Positions 9,801 through 18,856 of a stretch of 64,000 nt of DNA are shown piece by piece; within the stretch, counting starts at the first letter, position 1, and every line of letters starts with the position of its first letter. Both the position numbers and the translations under genes were made by a program. The notes beneath the pieces were generated by a model that was not told the DNA's origin, did not search any database, and worked only from the letters and a program-made list of their open reading frames with translations. Origin of the DNA: Amycolatopsis sulphurea (lineage in GTDB: Bacteria; Actinomycetota; Actinomycetes; Mycobacteriales; Pseudonocardiaceae); assembly GCF_002564045.1 (NCBI RefSeq), contig NZ_PDJK01000001.1:1178001-1242000 (forward strand). The letters are read 5' to 3'.

Positions 9801-11080
9801 ACCACCTGCTCTACATGTACGACTACGCGGGCAAGCCGTCGAAGACGCAGGCCAAGGTGCGGGAGGCGTTGTCGCGGCTCTACACCGGCGGCGAACTGGG
9901 CCAGGGCTACGCCGGTGACGAGGACAACGGCGAGATGTCCGCGTGGTACGTCTTCGGGGCGCTGGGCTTCTACCCGTTGCAGATGGGCAGCCCGAACTAC
10001 GCGATCGGCTCGCCGCTGTTCACCAAGGCGACCGTGCACCTGCCCGGCGGGGACCTGGTGATCAACGCGCCGAAGAACTCCGCGAAGAACGTCTACGTCC
10101 AGGGCCTCAAGGTCAACGGCAAGAACTGGACCTCCACGTCGCTGCCGCAGGACGCAATCGCCCACGGCGGGACGCTCGACTTCGACATGGGCCCGGCCCC
10201 ATCGAAGTGGGGCACTGGCCCGGACGACGCCCCGAAGTCGATCACCACCGGCGACGCGGCGCCCGATCCCCTGCACGACGAGACCACCCCCGGCGCACTG
10301 TCCGCTTCGGACGGTTCCGACGTGTCGGCGCTGGTGGACAACACCTCCCGCACCCAGGCGAAGGTGACCGGCGCGGTGCAGTACCAGCTGAAGTCCACCG
10401 ACGAGGCGGTCACCGACTACACGCTGACCTCCGGCACCGGCGCAGGCGATCCGAAGAGCTGGGTGCTCAAAGGCTCCTACGACGGCAAGACCTGGGCGGT
10501 CGCCGATCAGCAGACCGGCCAGAGCTTCCCGTGGCGGCAGCAGACCAGGGCGTTCCAGGTGAAGAACCCGGCGCACTACGCCTACTACCGGCTCGAAGTC
10601 ACCGAGACCACCGGCGGTACCGCGTCCCTGTCGGAGCTGGAACTGCTGGGCCGCCCGGACGCGTCGTGCACGAAGACGCTGACCGGCGCGCAACGCGGCC
10701 CGCTGACCGTGTCGAGCGGAGTCGTGTGCCTCAACGGCGCCACCGTTTCCGGCCCGGTCACGGTGGCGCGCGGCGCGTCCCTGGTGGTGCGCGGCGGCGC
10801 ACTTGACGGCCCCGTCTCCGCGACCGGCGCGGCGCAGGTCGTGCTCAACCGCACGAAGGTGAACGCCCCGGTGGCGATCACCGGGACGACCGGAACGACG
10901 TCGGTCGAGCTGACCGACATTTCCGGCCCGGTCACCCTCACCGGCAACGCCGGCCCGGCGCTCACCAGCAGTACCGTCCGCGGACCGCTGGCCTGCGCTG
11001 GCAACTCGCCCGCCCCGACCGATCATGCCCTCGGCAACACTGTTCACGGCCCTTCCGCCGGGCAGTGCGCGAGGTTCTGA
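6827..11080 (+). CDS. Secreted GH92 family alpha-1,2-mannosidase with F5/8 (discoidin) domains
   Basis: A 1417-aa exported exo-alpha-mannosidase, expected to trim mannose from N-glycans or mannans outside the cell. Order: signal peptide (1-33, ending AVAAEA); F5/8 type C carbohydrate-binding domain (about 65-210); GH92 N-terminal beta domain; catalytic (alpha/alpha)6 barrel (about 390-1110) with NNGFWDTYRTTWP, GGVIHEMREARDVRMGQYG (contains the general acid Glu) and GDEDNGEMSAWYVFGALGF (general base Asp); a second F5/8 domain (about 1140-1270); and a beta-rich tail with GPVTV-like repeats. GH92 enzymes need calcium. ATG 6827 has GGGA upstream and directly precedes the signal peptide; an open frame from 6443 is spurious. 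A shorter paralogue follows at 11840. Confidence 0.93.
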   Translation: MPRSARSLSAVLAAAVVAAGLAALPGAGPAVAAEAAPPDFTSSFEPGDPQPAQDSVDTDAAGKPRAAGVTGDTVISASSENAGAGEVAANLVDGKTATKWLAPAPAAWAQVSLTAPGTITHYALTSANDFAGRDPQDWTLQGSTDGTHWTQLDKRTGQTFDDRFQRKDYQLAAPSAGYRFYRLDITRNHGDNAVQLSELELGGATPATVPYMRSFTDSGPSGGYTNKDGVGFTGKQAFHYAGTQAAGHGYSYNKLFDVQIPVTASTELSYKVQPQFVEGDLKYPSTNVALDLDFTDGTHLRDLGATDQYGFGLSPQGQGASKVLYANQWNLVRAAIGRVAAGRTISRVVLGYDNPSGPATFGGWLDDVKISATPVPPASTRPSDNVLTTRGTMANGTFSRGNNFPATAVPHGFNFWTPVTDAGSASWLYNYHSQNNADNLPSLQAFAVSHEPSPWMGDRQTFQVMPSAMAGVPDADRSKRALTFTHDSEVARAHYYGVTFQNGIKTEIAPADHAAMMRFSFPGNDSSLIFDNVTTAGGLTLDAANSTLSGYSDVKSGLSAGAGRMFVYATFDKPVRAGGKLTGQGRDNVTGYLRFDASADKTVTMRVATSLISVDQAKKNLAQEIAPTATFDAVRGAAQQAWDKQLGVIEVQGASKDQLETLYSNLYRLFLYPNEGAENTGTARAPKYRYASPVAAKTGQDTPTQTGAKVVDGQIYVNNGFWDTYRTTWPAYSLLTPDMAGKMADGFVQQYRDSGWIARWSSPGYADLMTGTSSDVAFSDAYLKGVSNFDVKSAYDAALKNATVTPPNSAVGRKGLDQSIFLGYTPNSTGEGFSWAIEGYVNDFGIANLSKKLYDQAADSDPRKAEYLENHRYFTSRAQQYVHLFDPSTGFFQGKDATGKFTKPKDQYDPRAWGGDYTETDGWNMAFTVPQDGQGLANLYGGKDKLAAKLDRFFAEPETATFPGGYGGVIHEMREARDVRMGQYGHSNQPSHHLLYMYDYAGKPSKTQAKVREALSRLYTGGELGQGYAGDEDNGEMSAWYVFGALGFYPLQMGSPNYAIGSPLFTKATVHLPGGDLVINAPKNSAKNVYVQGLKVNGKNWTSTSLPQDAIAHGGTLDFDMGPAPSKWGTGPDDAPKSITTGDAAPDPLHDETTPGALSASDGSDVSALVDNTSRTQAKVTGAVQYQLKSTDEAVTDYTLTSGTGAGDPKSWVLKGSYDGKTWAVADQQTGQSFPWRQQTRAFQVKNPAHYAYYRLEVTETTGGTASLSELELLGRPDASCTKTLTGAQRGPLTVSSGVVCLNGATVSGPVTVARGASLVVRGGALDGPVSATGAAQVVLNRTKVNAPVAITGTTGTTSVELTDISGPVTLTGNAGPALTSSTVRGPLACAGNSPAPTDHALGNTVHGPSAGQCARF

Positions 11081-11104
11081 TCCCGCGGGTGAGCGGGTGA
11101 AGGG

Positions 11105-11316
11105 CGGTCCCCGTGCAGGGTCCCGGCAAAGTTGGCCGGGGACCCGTGTTCAGCAGAGTGAGCCGTGGCGGCCGCGTCATCATCGGCGGTGCCTACGCGA
11201 CCACCTCGTGGTGTGCGCCGGACCTGTCTCGGGTCTGTGAAGGGGCCCTTCACAGACCTCAGCAGCCTGCGCAGGGCACCTCACACCGACTTTGCCGACA
11301 CCCCGCGGTCCCCGTG
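11105..11316. mobile_element. MITE-like element, copy B, with flanking 11-bp direct repeats
   Basis: Left terminus CAGGGTCCCGGCAAAGTTGG (11116-11135) and right terminus (11286-11305, complement CGGGGTGTCGGCAAAGTCGG) are inverted repeats. Both are exactly flanked by the 11-mer CGGTCCCCGTG (11105-11115 and 11306-11316), as expected for target duplication. The 190-bp interior codes for nothing and holds one palindrome unit at 11233-11257. It is shorter than copies at 47076 and 54910 and lies in the opposite orientation. It sits between the first GH92 gene and a pseudogene. Confidence 0.8.
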
Positions 11317-11353
11317 CGTGGGGCCGCCCTTCACGCATCTCCGGGCACGCTCC

Positions 11354-11761
11354 TATGGTCCAGCAGCCGATCTATCTGGATGAAAGCGGAGTGAGCCTGA
11401 ACACGGTCATCACTGCGGCCGGGACGGGGCTGGTGGACGGCTTCGGCATGAAGGTGACACGCATCGGCGGGCTGATGCGGATGCGCGCCTTCCGGGACCT
11501 CTGCGACGCCCGGAACCTGCCGCACACCAGCGACGACGCCTACGGCGGGGACGTGATCGCCGCCGCCTGCGTCCACCTGGGCGTCACGATCCGGCCCGAC
11601 CTGAATGAAGGCGCCTGGATCGCGGCCCCCTCATCGAGGGCTACTACGGCCCGAAGGCCGGCCCCCATGTCGAGGGCGGCCACATCACCTTGCCGGAAGG
11701 CCCCGGACTGGGCGTGACACCGGACAAGGACCTCTTCGGCGATCCCGTCGCCAGCTTCTGA
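11354..11761 (+). pseudogene. Enolase-superfamily (mandelate racemase-like) C-terminal remnant, frameshifted
   Basis: Only the last third of a mandelate racemase / muconate lactonising-type enzyme remains. Residues [20 protein letters not shown] and [20 protein letters not shown] match the C-terminal barrel, where the DES motif ends a strand and the K-x-x-R-x-G-G segment follows. After EGAWIAA the frame shifts near 11626-11632 and the expected end ([17 protein letters not shown] ... GDPVASF, stop at 11759-11761) continues in the next frame. The N-terminal two thirds are absent. Copy B lies immediately upstream, so transposition or a linked deletion may have removed the rest. Confidence 0.75.
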
Positions 11762-11839
11762 CCTTGATGGAGCGGGCGGGTCGAGGTTGGTGCCGTAGCC
11801 ACCAGCAACGGTAGGTGTCACGCTCGCGCAGCGATTACC

Positions 11840-14800
11840 GTGGGACAGGTGATCAGCACCGGGTTCTTCTCCTCGTTCGAAGCGGGCGATCCGCAACCGG
11901 TCGATCACGGAGCGTGTGTGGATCACGGGCCGTCGTACTCACCCACCGCGAAGACCGGCGTCGGGTTCACCGGTCTGCGGGCGTTGCACTACTCGGCGCG
12001 CCCACGAACCGTCCTGTTCGAGGTGGACGTCCCGGTGACTGTCCACAGTGCACTGACGTATGTGGTCTTCCCGGCCTCCGACGGGCCGATCCCCAGCTAC
12101 CGCAGCACGTACGCGGCTCTCGACGTCGAGTTCGATGACGGAAGCAGCGCCGGGTTCACCGCTGCCGCTCAGGGCGAAGCGAAGACGCTGTACGTCGACC
12201 AGTGGAACCTCGTCCGACGCCCGCTCGGCGCATACGCAGGGCGACGGGTGCGGCGGATCGTTCTGCTCGTCGACCCGCTCGGCGACGGCGACGTGACCGG
12301 GTGGCTCGACGACGTCCGCCTCGCCGACCATGCGTACACGCCCAAAGAGCCCGTCGACCACGTACGCACCACCCGCGGCACTCATTCGAGCGGCACGTTC
12401 TCCCGCGGCAACACCTTCCCGGCGACCGCAGTCCCGCACGGGTTCAACTTCTGGACCCCGATCACCGACGCCCGCGCACTGAACTGGATCTACTCCTACC
12501 ACCGCCACAACGACGCCGAGAACCGGCCACGGCTGCAGGCCCTCGGCGTCAGCCACCAGCCCAGCCCATGGATGGGCGACCGCCACACCTTCCACCTGAT
12601 GCCCGGCACCGGCCCCGTCGAACCCCACCCCACCCGCCGCGCGCTCGCGTTCACCCACGACGACGAAACCGACCGCCCCTACCACTACGGCGTGCGATTC
12701 CGCACCGGAATCACCGCCGACCTCGCCCCGTCCGACCACGCCGCCCTGGTCCGCTTCACCTTCCCCGACAACCGCGGCTGGGTGCTGTTCGACAACGCCC
12801 GCAACCGCGGCGGCCTCCGCGTACACCCGGACACCGGCGTAGTCACCGGCCACACCTGGATCCGCAGCCGCCTCTCCGCCGGCGCCCGCCGCATGTACGT
12901 GTACGCCGAAGCCGACCAACAACCCACCGGCGGCACCCGCATCCGCCGCCCGTTCTGGCGGACCGTGACCGGCTACCTGGAATTCGCCGAACCCGAAGTG
13001 ACGCTGCGAATCGCAACCTCACTGATCAGCCTCGCCCAAGCAAAACGGAACCTCGAACTCGAAATCCCGGCCGGCACCACCTTCGACGACGTACGCACCC
13101 GCGCCCGCGACCAATGGCAGGACGTCCTCAACCGCGTCGACCTCGAAGGCGCCGCAGAACACGAACTCACCACCTTCTACTCCTGCCTCTACCGACTGTT
13201 CCTCTACCCCAACCGCGCCCACGAGAACACCCCACGCGGCACACGCCACGCCAGCCCCGTCGTACGCAGCCTCCGCCCCAGCACACGACGACGAACCGGC
13301 GCGAAAGTCGTCGACGGCGAGCTGTACGTCAACAACGGCTTCTGGGACACCTACCGCACCACCTGGCCCGCGTACGCACTCCTCGCACCACAACAATGCG
13401 GCCGGATGATCGACGGCTTCGTCCAGCAATACCGCGAAGGCGGCTGGATCGCACGCTGGTCCTCCCCCGGCTACGCCGACCTCATGACCGGCACCAGCTC
13501 CGACGCCGCCTTCGCCGACGCGTACCTCAAAGGCGTCCGAAACTTCGACATCGAAGCCGCGTACGAGGCCGCACTCAAGAACGCCACCGTCGCTCCACCC
13601 CGACGCAGCGTCGGACGCAAAGGACTCGACCGTTCGCCCTTCCTCGGCTACACCCCCACCACCGTCCGAGAAGGACTCTCCTGGGCACTCGAAGGCTGCC
13701 TGAACGACCACGCCCTCGCCAACCTCTCCGACGCCCTCGCCCACGAAGCCACCGGAGACCGCGCACGCCGTTACGCCGACAACGCCACCTACCTCCGCCA
13801 ACGCGCCCAGCACTACGTACACCACTTCGACCCACGCATCGGCTTCTTCCAAGGCCGCACCCCCGAAGGCACACCGCACTACCCCGCCGAAGGCTACGAC
13901 CCCGAAACCTGGGGCGACGACTTCGTCGAGACCAACGCCTGGAACACCGCCTTCTCCGCACCACACGACGGCCCCGGCCTCACCGCCCTCCACGGCGGCC
14001 CCCACCGCCTCGAAGCGAAACTCGACGAATTCTTCCGCACCCCCGAGACCGGACACGGCGGCCGCATCCACGAAATGACCGAAGCCCGCGACGTCCGCAT
14101 GGGCCAATACGGCCACTCCAACCAGCCCTCACACCACATCCCGTTCATCTACGCCTACGCCGGCGCACCGGCCAAACTGCAACGCACCGTCCGCGAAGTC
14201 CTCCGCCGCCTCTACCTCGGCAGCGAACTCGGCCAGGGCTACCCCGGAGACGAAGACAACGGCGAAATGTCCGCCTGGTACGTCTTCACCGCCCTCGGCC
14301 TCTACCCCCTCACCATCGGCAGCCCGCACTACATCGCGTGCGCGCCACTGTTCCGCACCGCCACCGTGCACCTCGACAACGGAAAAGACCTGGTGATCCG
14401 CGCACCCCACGCCGGCACCGACACCCCGTACGTACACGCCCTCACCATCAACGGCCAACCCCACGCCACAGCCACCCTCAACCACACCACCCTCACCAAC
14501 GGCGCCGTACTCGAATTCGACCTCCGCACCCACCCCGGCACCTGGGCAACCGAACCAGCCACCCCCACCCCGCCAACCCCCCTCACCGACCTCACCGGCA
14601 CCGCACACAGCCCCGACGGCCGAACAGACGCTCTCACCGACAACACCAGCCGTACCGAAGCAACCTTCCGCACCCCAACACCCACCCTCGAATTCACCGT
14701 CGACGGCCACCCCCGCGAAGTCGTCCTCTACACCCTCACCTCCGGCCACCAGGGCAGCCACCCCACCGCCTGGACCCTCGAAGGCCGCAACGACCGCCAC

Positions 14801-14971
14801 CACTGGCAAACCCTCGACACCCGCACCGGCGAACACTTCCCCTGGCCCCGCCAAACCCGCCCCTTCACCCTCCCCACCCCCACCGCCTGCCGCCACTACC
14901 GGCTACGCATCACCGCCACCAGCGGACACCAAGCCCTCACCCTCGCCCAATGGGAGCTCCTCGCCCGATGA
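11840..14971 (+). CDS. GH92 family alpha-mannosidase paralogue lacking a signal peptide
   Basis: A 1043-aa relative of the GH92 enzyme at 6827. The N-terminus (FFSSFEAGDPQP) aligns with the residues just after that protein's signal peptide, so export signal and first F5/8 domain are missing while the rest is conserved. The catalytic barrel keeps VNNGFWDTYRTTWP, GRIHEMTEARDVRMGQYG and GDEDNGEMSAWYVFTALGL; a C-terminal F5/8-like domain is present (last 130 residues). It is probably intact but cytoplasmic, unless the true 5' end was lost. GTG 11840 lacks a good ribosome site; GTG 11849 is possible. Codons end strongly in C, unlike the first paralogue. The stop overlaps the FUSC start. Confidence 0.88.
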   Translation: MGQVISTGFFSSFEAGDPQPVDHGACVDHGPSYSPTAKTGVGFTGLRALHYSARPRTVLFEVDVPVTVHSALTYVVFPASDGPIPSYRSTYAALDVEFDDGSSAGFTAAAQGEAKTLYVDQWNLVRRPLGAYAGRRVRRIVLLVDPLGDGDVTGWLDDVRLADHAYTPKEPVDHVRTTRGTHSSGTFSRGNTFPATAVPHGFNFWTPITDARALNWIYSYHRHNDAENRPRLQALGVSHQPSPWMGDRHTFHLMPGTGPVEPHPTRRALAFTHDDETDRPYHYGVRFRTGITADLAPSDHAALVRFTFPDNRGWVLFDNARNRGGLRVHPDTGVVTGHTWIRSRLSAGARRMYVYAEADQQPTGGTRIRRPFWRTVTGYLEFAEPEVTLRIATSLISLAQAKRNLELEIPAGTTFDDVRTRARDQWQDVLNRVDLEGAAEHELTTFYSCLYRLFLYPNRAHENTPRGTRHASPVVRSLRPSTRRRTGAKVVDGELYVNNGFWDTYRTTWPAYALLAPQQCGRMIDGFVQQYREGGWIARWSSPGYADLMTGTSSDAAFADAYLKGVRNFDIEAAYEAALKNATVAPPRRSVGRKGLDRSPFLGYTPTTVREGLSWALEGCLNDHALANLSDALAHEATGDRARRYADNATYLRQRAQHYVHHFDPRIGFFQGRTPEGTPHYPAEGYDPETWGDDFVETNAWNTAFSAPHDGPGLTALHGGPHRLEAKLDEFFRTPETGHGGRIHEMTEARDVRMGQYGHSNQPSHHIPFIYAYAGAPAKLQRTVREVLRRLYLGSELGQGYPGDEDNGEMSAWYVFTALGLYPLTIGSPHYIACAPLFRTATVHLDNGKDLVIRAPHAGTDTPYVHALTINGQPHATATLNHTTLTNGAVLEFDLRTHPGTWATEPATPTPPTPLTDLTGTAHSPDGRTDALTDNTSRTEATFRTPTPTLEFTVDGHPREVVLYTLTSGHQGSHPTAWTLEGRNDRHHWQTLDTRTGEHFPWPRQTRPFTLPTPTACRHYRLRITATSGHQALTLAQWELLAR

Positions 14972-17055
14972 CCGGCCACCTCCGCACCATTTTCACCACC
15001 TTCACCGACCGCCTCGCCGCAGCCGACCCCGGCCTCTCCCGCCTGCGCCTGGCCACCTCGGCCGTCCTCGGCATCGTCCTCGCCATCGCCGCCCTCACCC
15101 CGCTGCACTACCCCCTCACCACCTCCCTCTTCGCCGCCATCGCCGCCATGCTCAGCGCCTTCACCATCAGCGACACCACCACCCGCGGCCAAGCCACCAC
15201 CCTCGCCCTCGCCGCACCCCTCGGCGCCGCCACCATCACCGCCGCCTGCCTCAGCGCCCTCCACCACCCCCTCGACACCGTCCTCTTCGTCCTGCTCATC
15301 TTCGTCGCCGTCCACGTCCAGCGATTCGGCCCCCGCGGCACCGCGCTCGGCTCCATCGCGTTCTTCCTCTTCTTCTTCCCGATGTTCCTGCAAGCCCACC
15401 CCACCCAGCTCCCCCAGCTGATCATCGCGCTGCTCACCGGCCTCGCCGCCAACGCCGTCGTCCGCTTCCTCCTCCTGCGCCACAACGCCGAAACCGAACT
15501 CATCCGCATCCGCCGCGCCTTCCGCACCCGCGTCGCCGCCGCCGTCCGCGCCACCGAAGCCACCCTCACCCACGGCCGCAGCGACCGCCAGATCCGCACC
15601 GCACTCGCCCGCCTCCACGAAACCGTCCTCCTCATCGAGGACAACGCCCCCGACGTCATCGGCCCCCACGAAGCCGACCAGCTCCGCCGCCGCGCCATCG
15701 AAGTCGAACTCGCCGTCGGCTGGCTCACCATCACCGCCCGCCGCACCGCCACCCACCCCCTGCCCGCCGACGTCACCGAAGACCTCGTCACCCGCCTCAC
15801 CCGCTTCCGCTCCCTGATGGAACGCGACCCCCGCGAACTCCCCCTCATCAGCCAAACCGGCGAATACAGCCGCATGCTCGTCGAAGGCAGCCGCATCGAC
15901 GACCACGCCCGCCCCGGCGACGGCGTCCGCAAAGCACTCGCCGAACTCGCCGTCGCCGACGACCGCGCCCAGCGCATCGCCACCCACGCCACCGAAAACC
16001 CCACCCCCGGACAAGACCCCGAACCCGCCAGAATCCTCACCTACGACAACCAGACCCGCAGCGCCATCCAAGCCGTCCTCGGCGGCGGCCTCGCCGTCCT
16101 CGCCGGCCAGCTCATCTCCCCCCAACGCTGGTACTGGGCCGTCCTCACCGTCTTCGTCGTGTTCGTCGGCACCTCCAGCACCGGCGCCCGCTTCGTCAAA
16201 GGCCTCCGCCGCACCGGCGGCACCCTCCTCGGCATCGTCGGCGGCGTCGCACTCGCCTTCCTGGTCAGCGGCAACACCCCCGCCATCCTCGCCCTCACCG
16301 CGGCCTGCGTATTCGGCATGGTCTACACCTCCCGCGTCTCCCAGTTCCTGATGTCCTTCTTCGTCACCGCCATGCTCGGCCTGCTCTACCGCCTGCTCGG
16401 CACCTTCAGCATCGAAGTCCTCTGGATCCGCGTCGCCGAAACCGCCGCCGGCGCCGCCTGCGGCCTGCTCGCCGCCGTCATCGTGGTCCCCGTCCGTACC
16501 CGCGCCGTCATGCTCGACGACATCGCCACCACCCTCGACGAACTCCGCGAATTCCTCACCTCCGCCGCCGAAGTCATGTCCGGCCGCGAAAACCTCAGCA
16601 TCATCGAACTGTCCCGCGACCTCGACCGCGCCGTCGAACAGGTCCGCACCACCATCGAACCCCTCACCCACCCCATCAACCTGCGTAGCGCCCGCCGCGA
16701 CTACGGCTGGCACGTCCTGACCACCCTCGAAGGCATCGCCTTCCGCGCCCGCCACGTCGCCGCCCGCACCCAGCCCGGCCAGCTCACCGGCCCCGACATC
16801 GAACGTCTCGACCGCTTCACCGGCCGCATCGGCGCCAACATCGACCGCATCCACGAAGCCCTCACCCACCCCGGCACCGCCGGCCCTGCCCTCGTCCGCG
16901 ACGACGGCACCCCGGTCTCCGACCGCATCGACGACGCCGAGACCCGCGCCGTGCTCTCCAGCCTCAGCCACCTCGACGAAGGCCTCATCGCCCTCGGCCG
17001 CGTCTTCGGCGTCGAAGCCACCGACCCGCCCGTCCACCGCGCGGCCGGAGAGTGA
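14968..17055 (+). CDS. FUSC family membrane protein (aromatic-acid-exporter-like)
   Basis: A 695-aa inner-membrane protein with the duplicated FUSC layout. A first membrane bundle (about residues 25-175) is followed by a long soluble helical part (about 180-365), a second bundle (about 370-510, starting QAVLGGGLAVLAGQLISPQRWYWAVLTVF) and a C-terminal soluble helical region. FUSC proteins include the p-hydroxybenzoate efflux subunit AaeB and the YccS group; most are putative exporters. ATG 14968 overlaps the stop of the GH92 paralogue (ATGA), giving unusual coupling between a sugar hydrolase and a possible exporter. It shares the strong C-ending codon habit of the GH92 paralogue. Substrate unknown. 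Confidence 0.82.
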   Translation: MTGHLRTIFTTFTDRLAAADPGLSRLRLATSAVLGIVLAIAALTPLHYPLTTSLFAAIAAMLSAFTISDTTTRGQATTLALAAPLGAATITAACLSALHHPLDTVLFVLLIFVAVHVQRFGPRGTALGSIAFFLFFFPMFLQAHPTQLPQLIIALLTGLAANAVVRFLLLRHNAETELIRIRRAFRTRVAAAVRATEATLTHGRSDRQIRTALARLHETVLLIEDNAPDVIGPHEADQLRRRAIEVELAVGWLTITARRTATHPLPADVTEDLVTRLTRFRSLMERDPRELPLISQTGEYSRMLVEGSRIDDHARPGDGVRKALAELAVADDRAQRIATHATENPTPGQDPEPARILTYDNQTRSAIQAVLGGGLAVLAGQLISPQRWYWAVLTVFVVFVGTSSTGARFVKGLRRTGGTLLGIVGGVALAFLVSGNTPAILALTAACVFGMVYTSRVSQFLMSFFVTAMLGLLYRLLGTFSIEVLWIRVAETAAGAACGLLAAVIVVPVRTRAVMLDDIATTLDELREFLTSAAEVMSGRENLSIIELSRDLDRAVEQVRTTIEPLTHPINLRSARRDYGWHVLTTLEGIAFRARHVAARTQPGQLTGPDIERLDRFTGRIGANIDRIHEALTHPGTAGPALVRDDGTPVSDRIDDAETRAVLSSLSHLDEGLIALGRVFGVEATDPPVHRAAGE

Positions 17056-17086
17056 CTGGACGCACCCGGACGCCCGGGGCCGGGGA

Positions 17087-18126
<1,040 letters not shown>

Positions 18127-18136
18127 GCTTTACGTC

Positions 18137-18190
18137 GGACGCCGCGAGCCCCGACCCGGCAGTGCGCCCGGGTCGGGGCTCGCGGCGTCC
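18137..18190 (+). terminator. Strong terminator after mdh
   Basis: Perfect 21-bp arms beginning GGACGCCGCGAGCC at 18137 and ending at 18190, around a loop of about 12 nt, 10 bp after the mdh stop. The tract after it is only weakly T-rich (GTGCGTCTTCTT), as is common in high-GC actinomycetes. Confidence 0.85.
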
Positions 18191-18245
18191 GTGCGTCTTC
18201 TTGGGGTGTTCTGATGGTCAGGTTGGCGGCCTAGGATAAAATACA

Positions 18246-18312
18246 ATCCCTGGCCGTATATGGCATTATACAGTCGATGTCGGGGCCGAACCCTTCACGC
18301 TCGGCCAGGGAT
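18246..18312. repeat. Inverted repeat with inner dyad left of the Tn3 transposon
   Basis: ATCCCTGGCCG (18246-18256) and its exact complement CGGCCAGGGAT (18302-18312) enclose 45 bp. That loop starts next to a second dyad, GTATA-N6-TATAC (18256-18271). The surroundings (AGGATAAAATACAAT) are unusually AT-rich for this genome. The element lies between the mdh terminator and the transposon end. A similar TGTATA-N6-TATACA dyad occurs at 26154-26171. Function unknown. Confidence 0.5.
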
Positions 18313-18463
18313 GCCGCGGCGTTCACACGTTAAGGGAACGATCCTGACTCCGTCCTGGCCTTACGGCCGTCGAGGAACATCGGCCCGGAAACCAACGTTA
18401 GGCCGTGACGCCGCTGGTCAGCCCGCATGTGGCTGCTGATCGTCGGATCGGTGGTTGGTGGTT

Positions 18464-18490
18464 CCGCAGATAGCTCTTGGTTATCTGCGG
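18464..18490. other. Candidate tyrosine-recombinase core site (9-9-9 inverted repeat)
   Basis: CCGCAGATA (18464-18472) and TATCTGCGG (18482-18490) are perfect 9-bp arms around a 9-bp spacer. The site lies between the left transposon end and the recombinase gene. This geometry matches cores used by TnpI or Xer-like recombinases to resolve Tn3-family cointegrates. The role is inferred from structure and position. Confidence 0.55.
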
Positions 18491-18576
18491 TAGCGTGGTG
18501 ATCGACCTCGGGGAACGTCTCCGGCCGGACCGGGTGACTCCATGCGCTTATATGCGATAGAGGCGGTGGCCCTGTG

Positions 18577-18720
18577 ATGGCTGGTCCCCAGCGGTTCGCC
18601 GAAGGCGACAGCGTGATCGTGACCGATGTCGACGGCGTCAACCATGATGCGGTTGCGCGGTCGGACATCGAGGGCCGGTACGTCGACGGTGTCTTCACCC
18701 GCGACTTCCCGGTGGTGTAG
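18577..18720 (+). CDS. Small hypothetical protein inside the transposon
   Basis: A possible 47-aa reading frame from ATG 18577 to TAG 18718-18720. It begins MAGPQRFAEGDSVIVTDVDG and ends FTRDFPVV. The composition is acidic and the frame is followed directly by the region leading to the recombinase. There is no convincing ribosome site and no recognised family. It could be an accessory peptide of the recombination module or a chance or decayed frame. Confidence 0.3.
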   Translation: MAGPQRFAEGDSVIVTDVDGVNHDAVARSDIEGRYVDGVFTRDFPVV

Positions 18721-18856
18721 GTGGACGTCGCCCGCCGCGACCGGCAGGGCACCGCCAGGGTTCCCTGGCCGTTGACCGCCTTCCGGCGCGCGGGCTGACC
18801 GTGGGCACGGTGCACCGCATCGAGGTCGCCGCGTCAGCACCCAACTCGGCGACGCG

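Noticed and set aside
12202..14967. Very long plus-strand frame overlapping the GH92 paralogue before the FUSC start
   Set aside because: Arg/Pro/His-rich shadow of the GH92 frame. Only the part from 14968 is coding.
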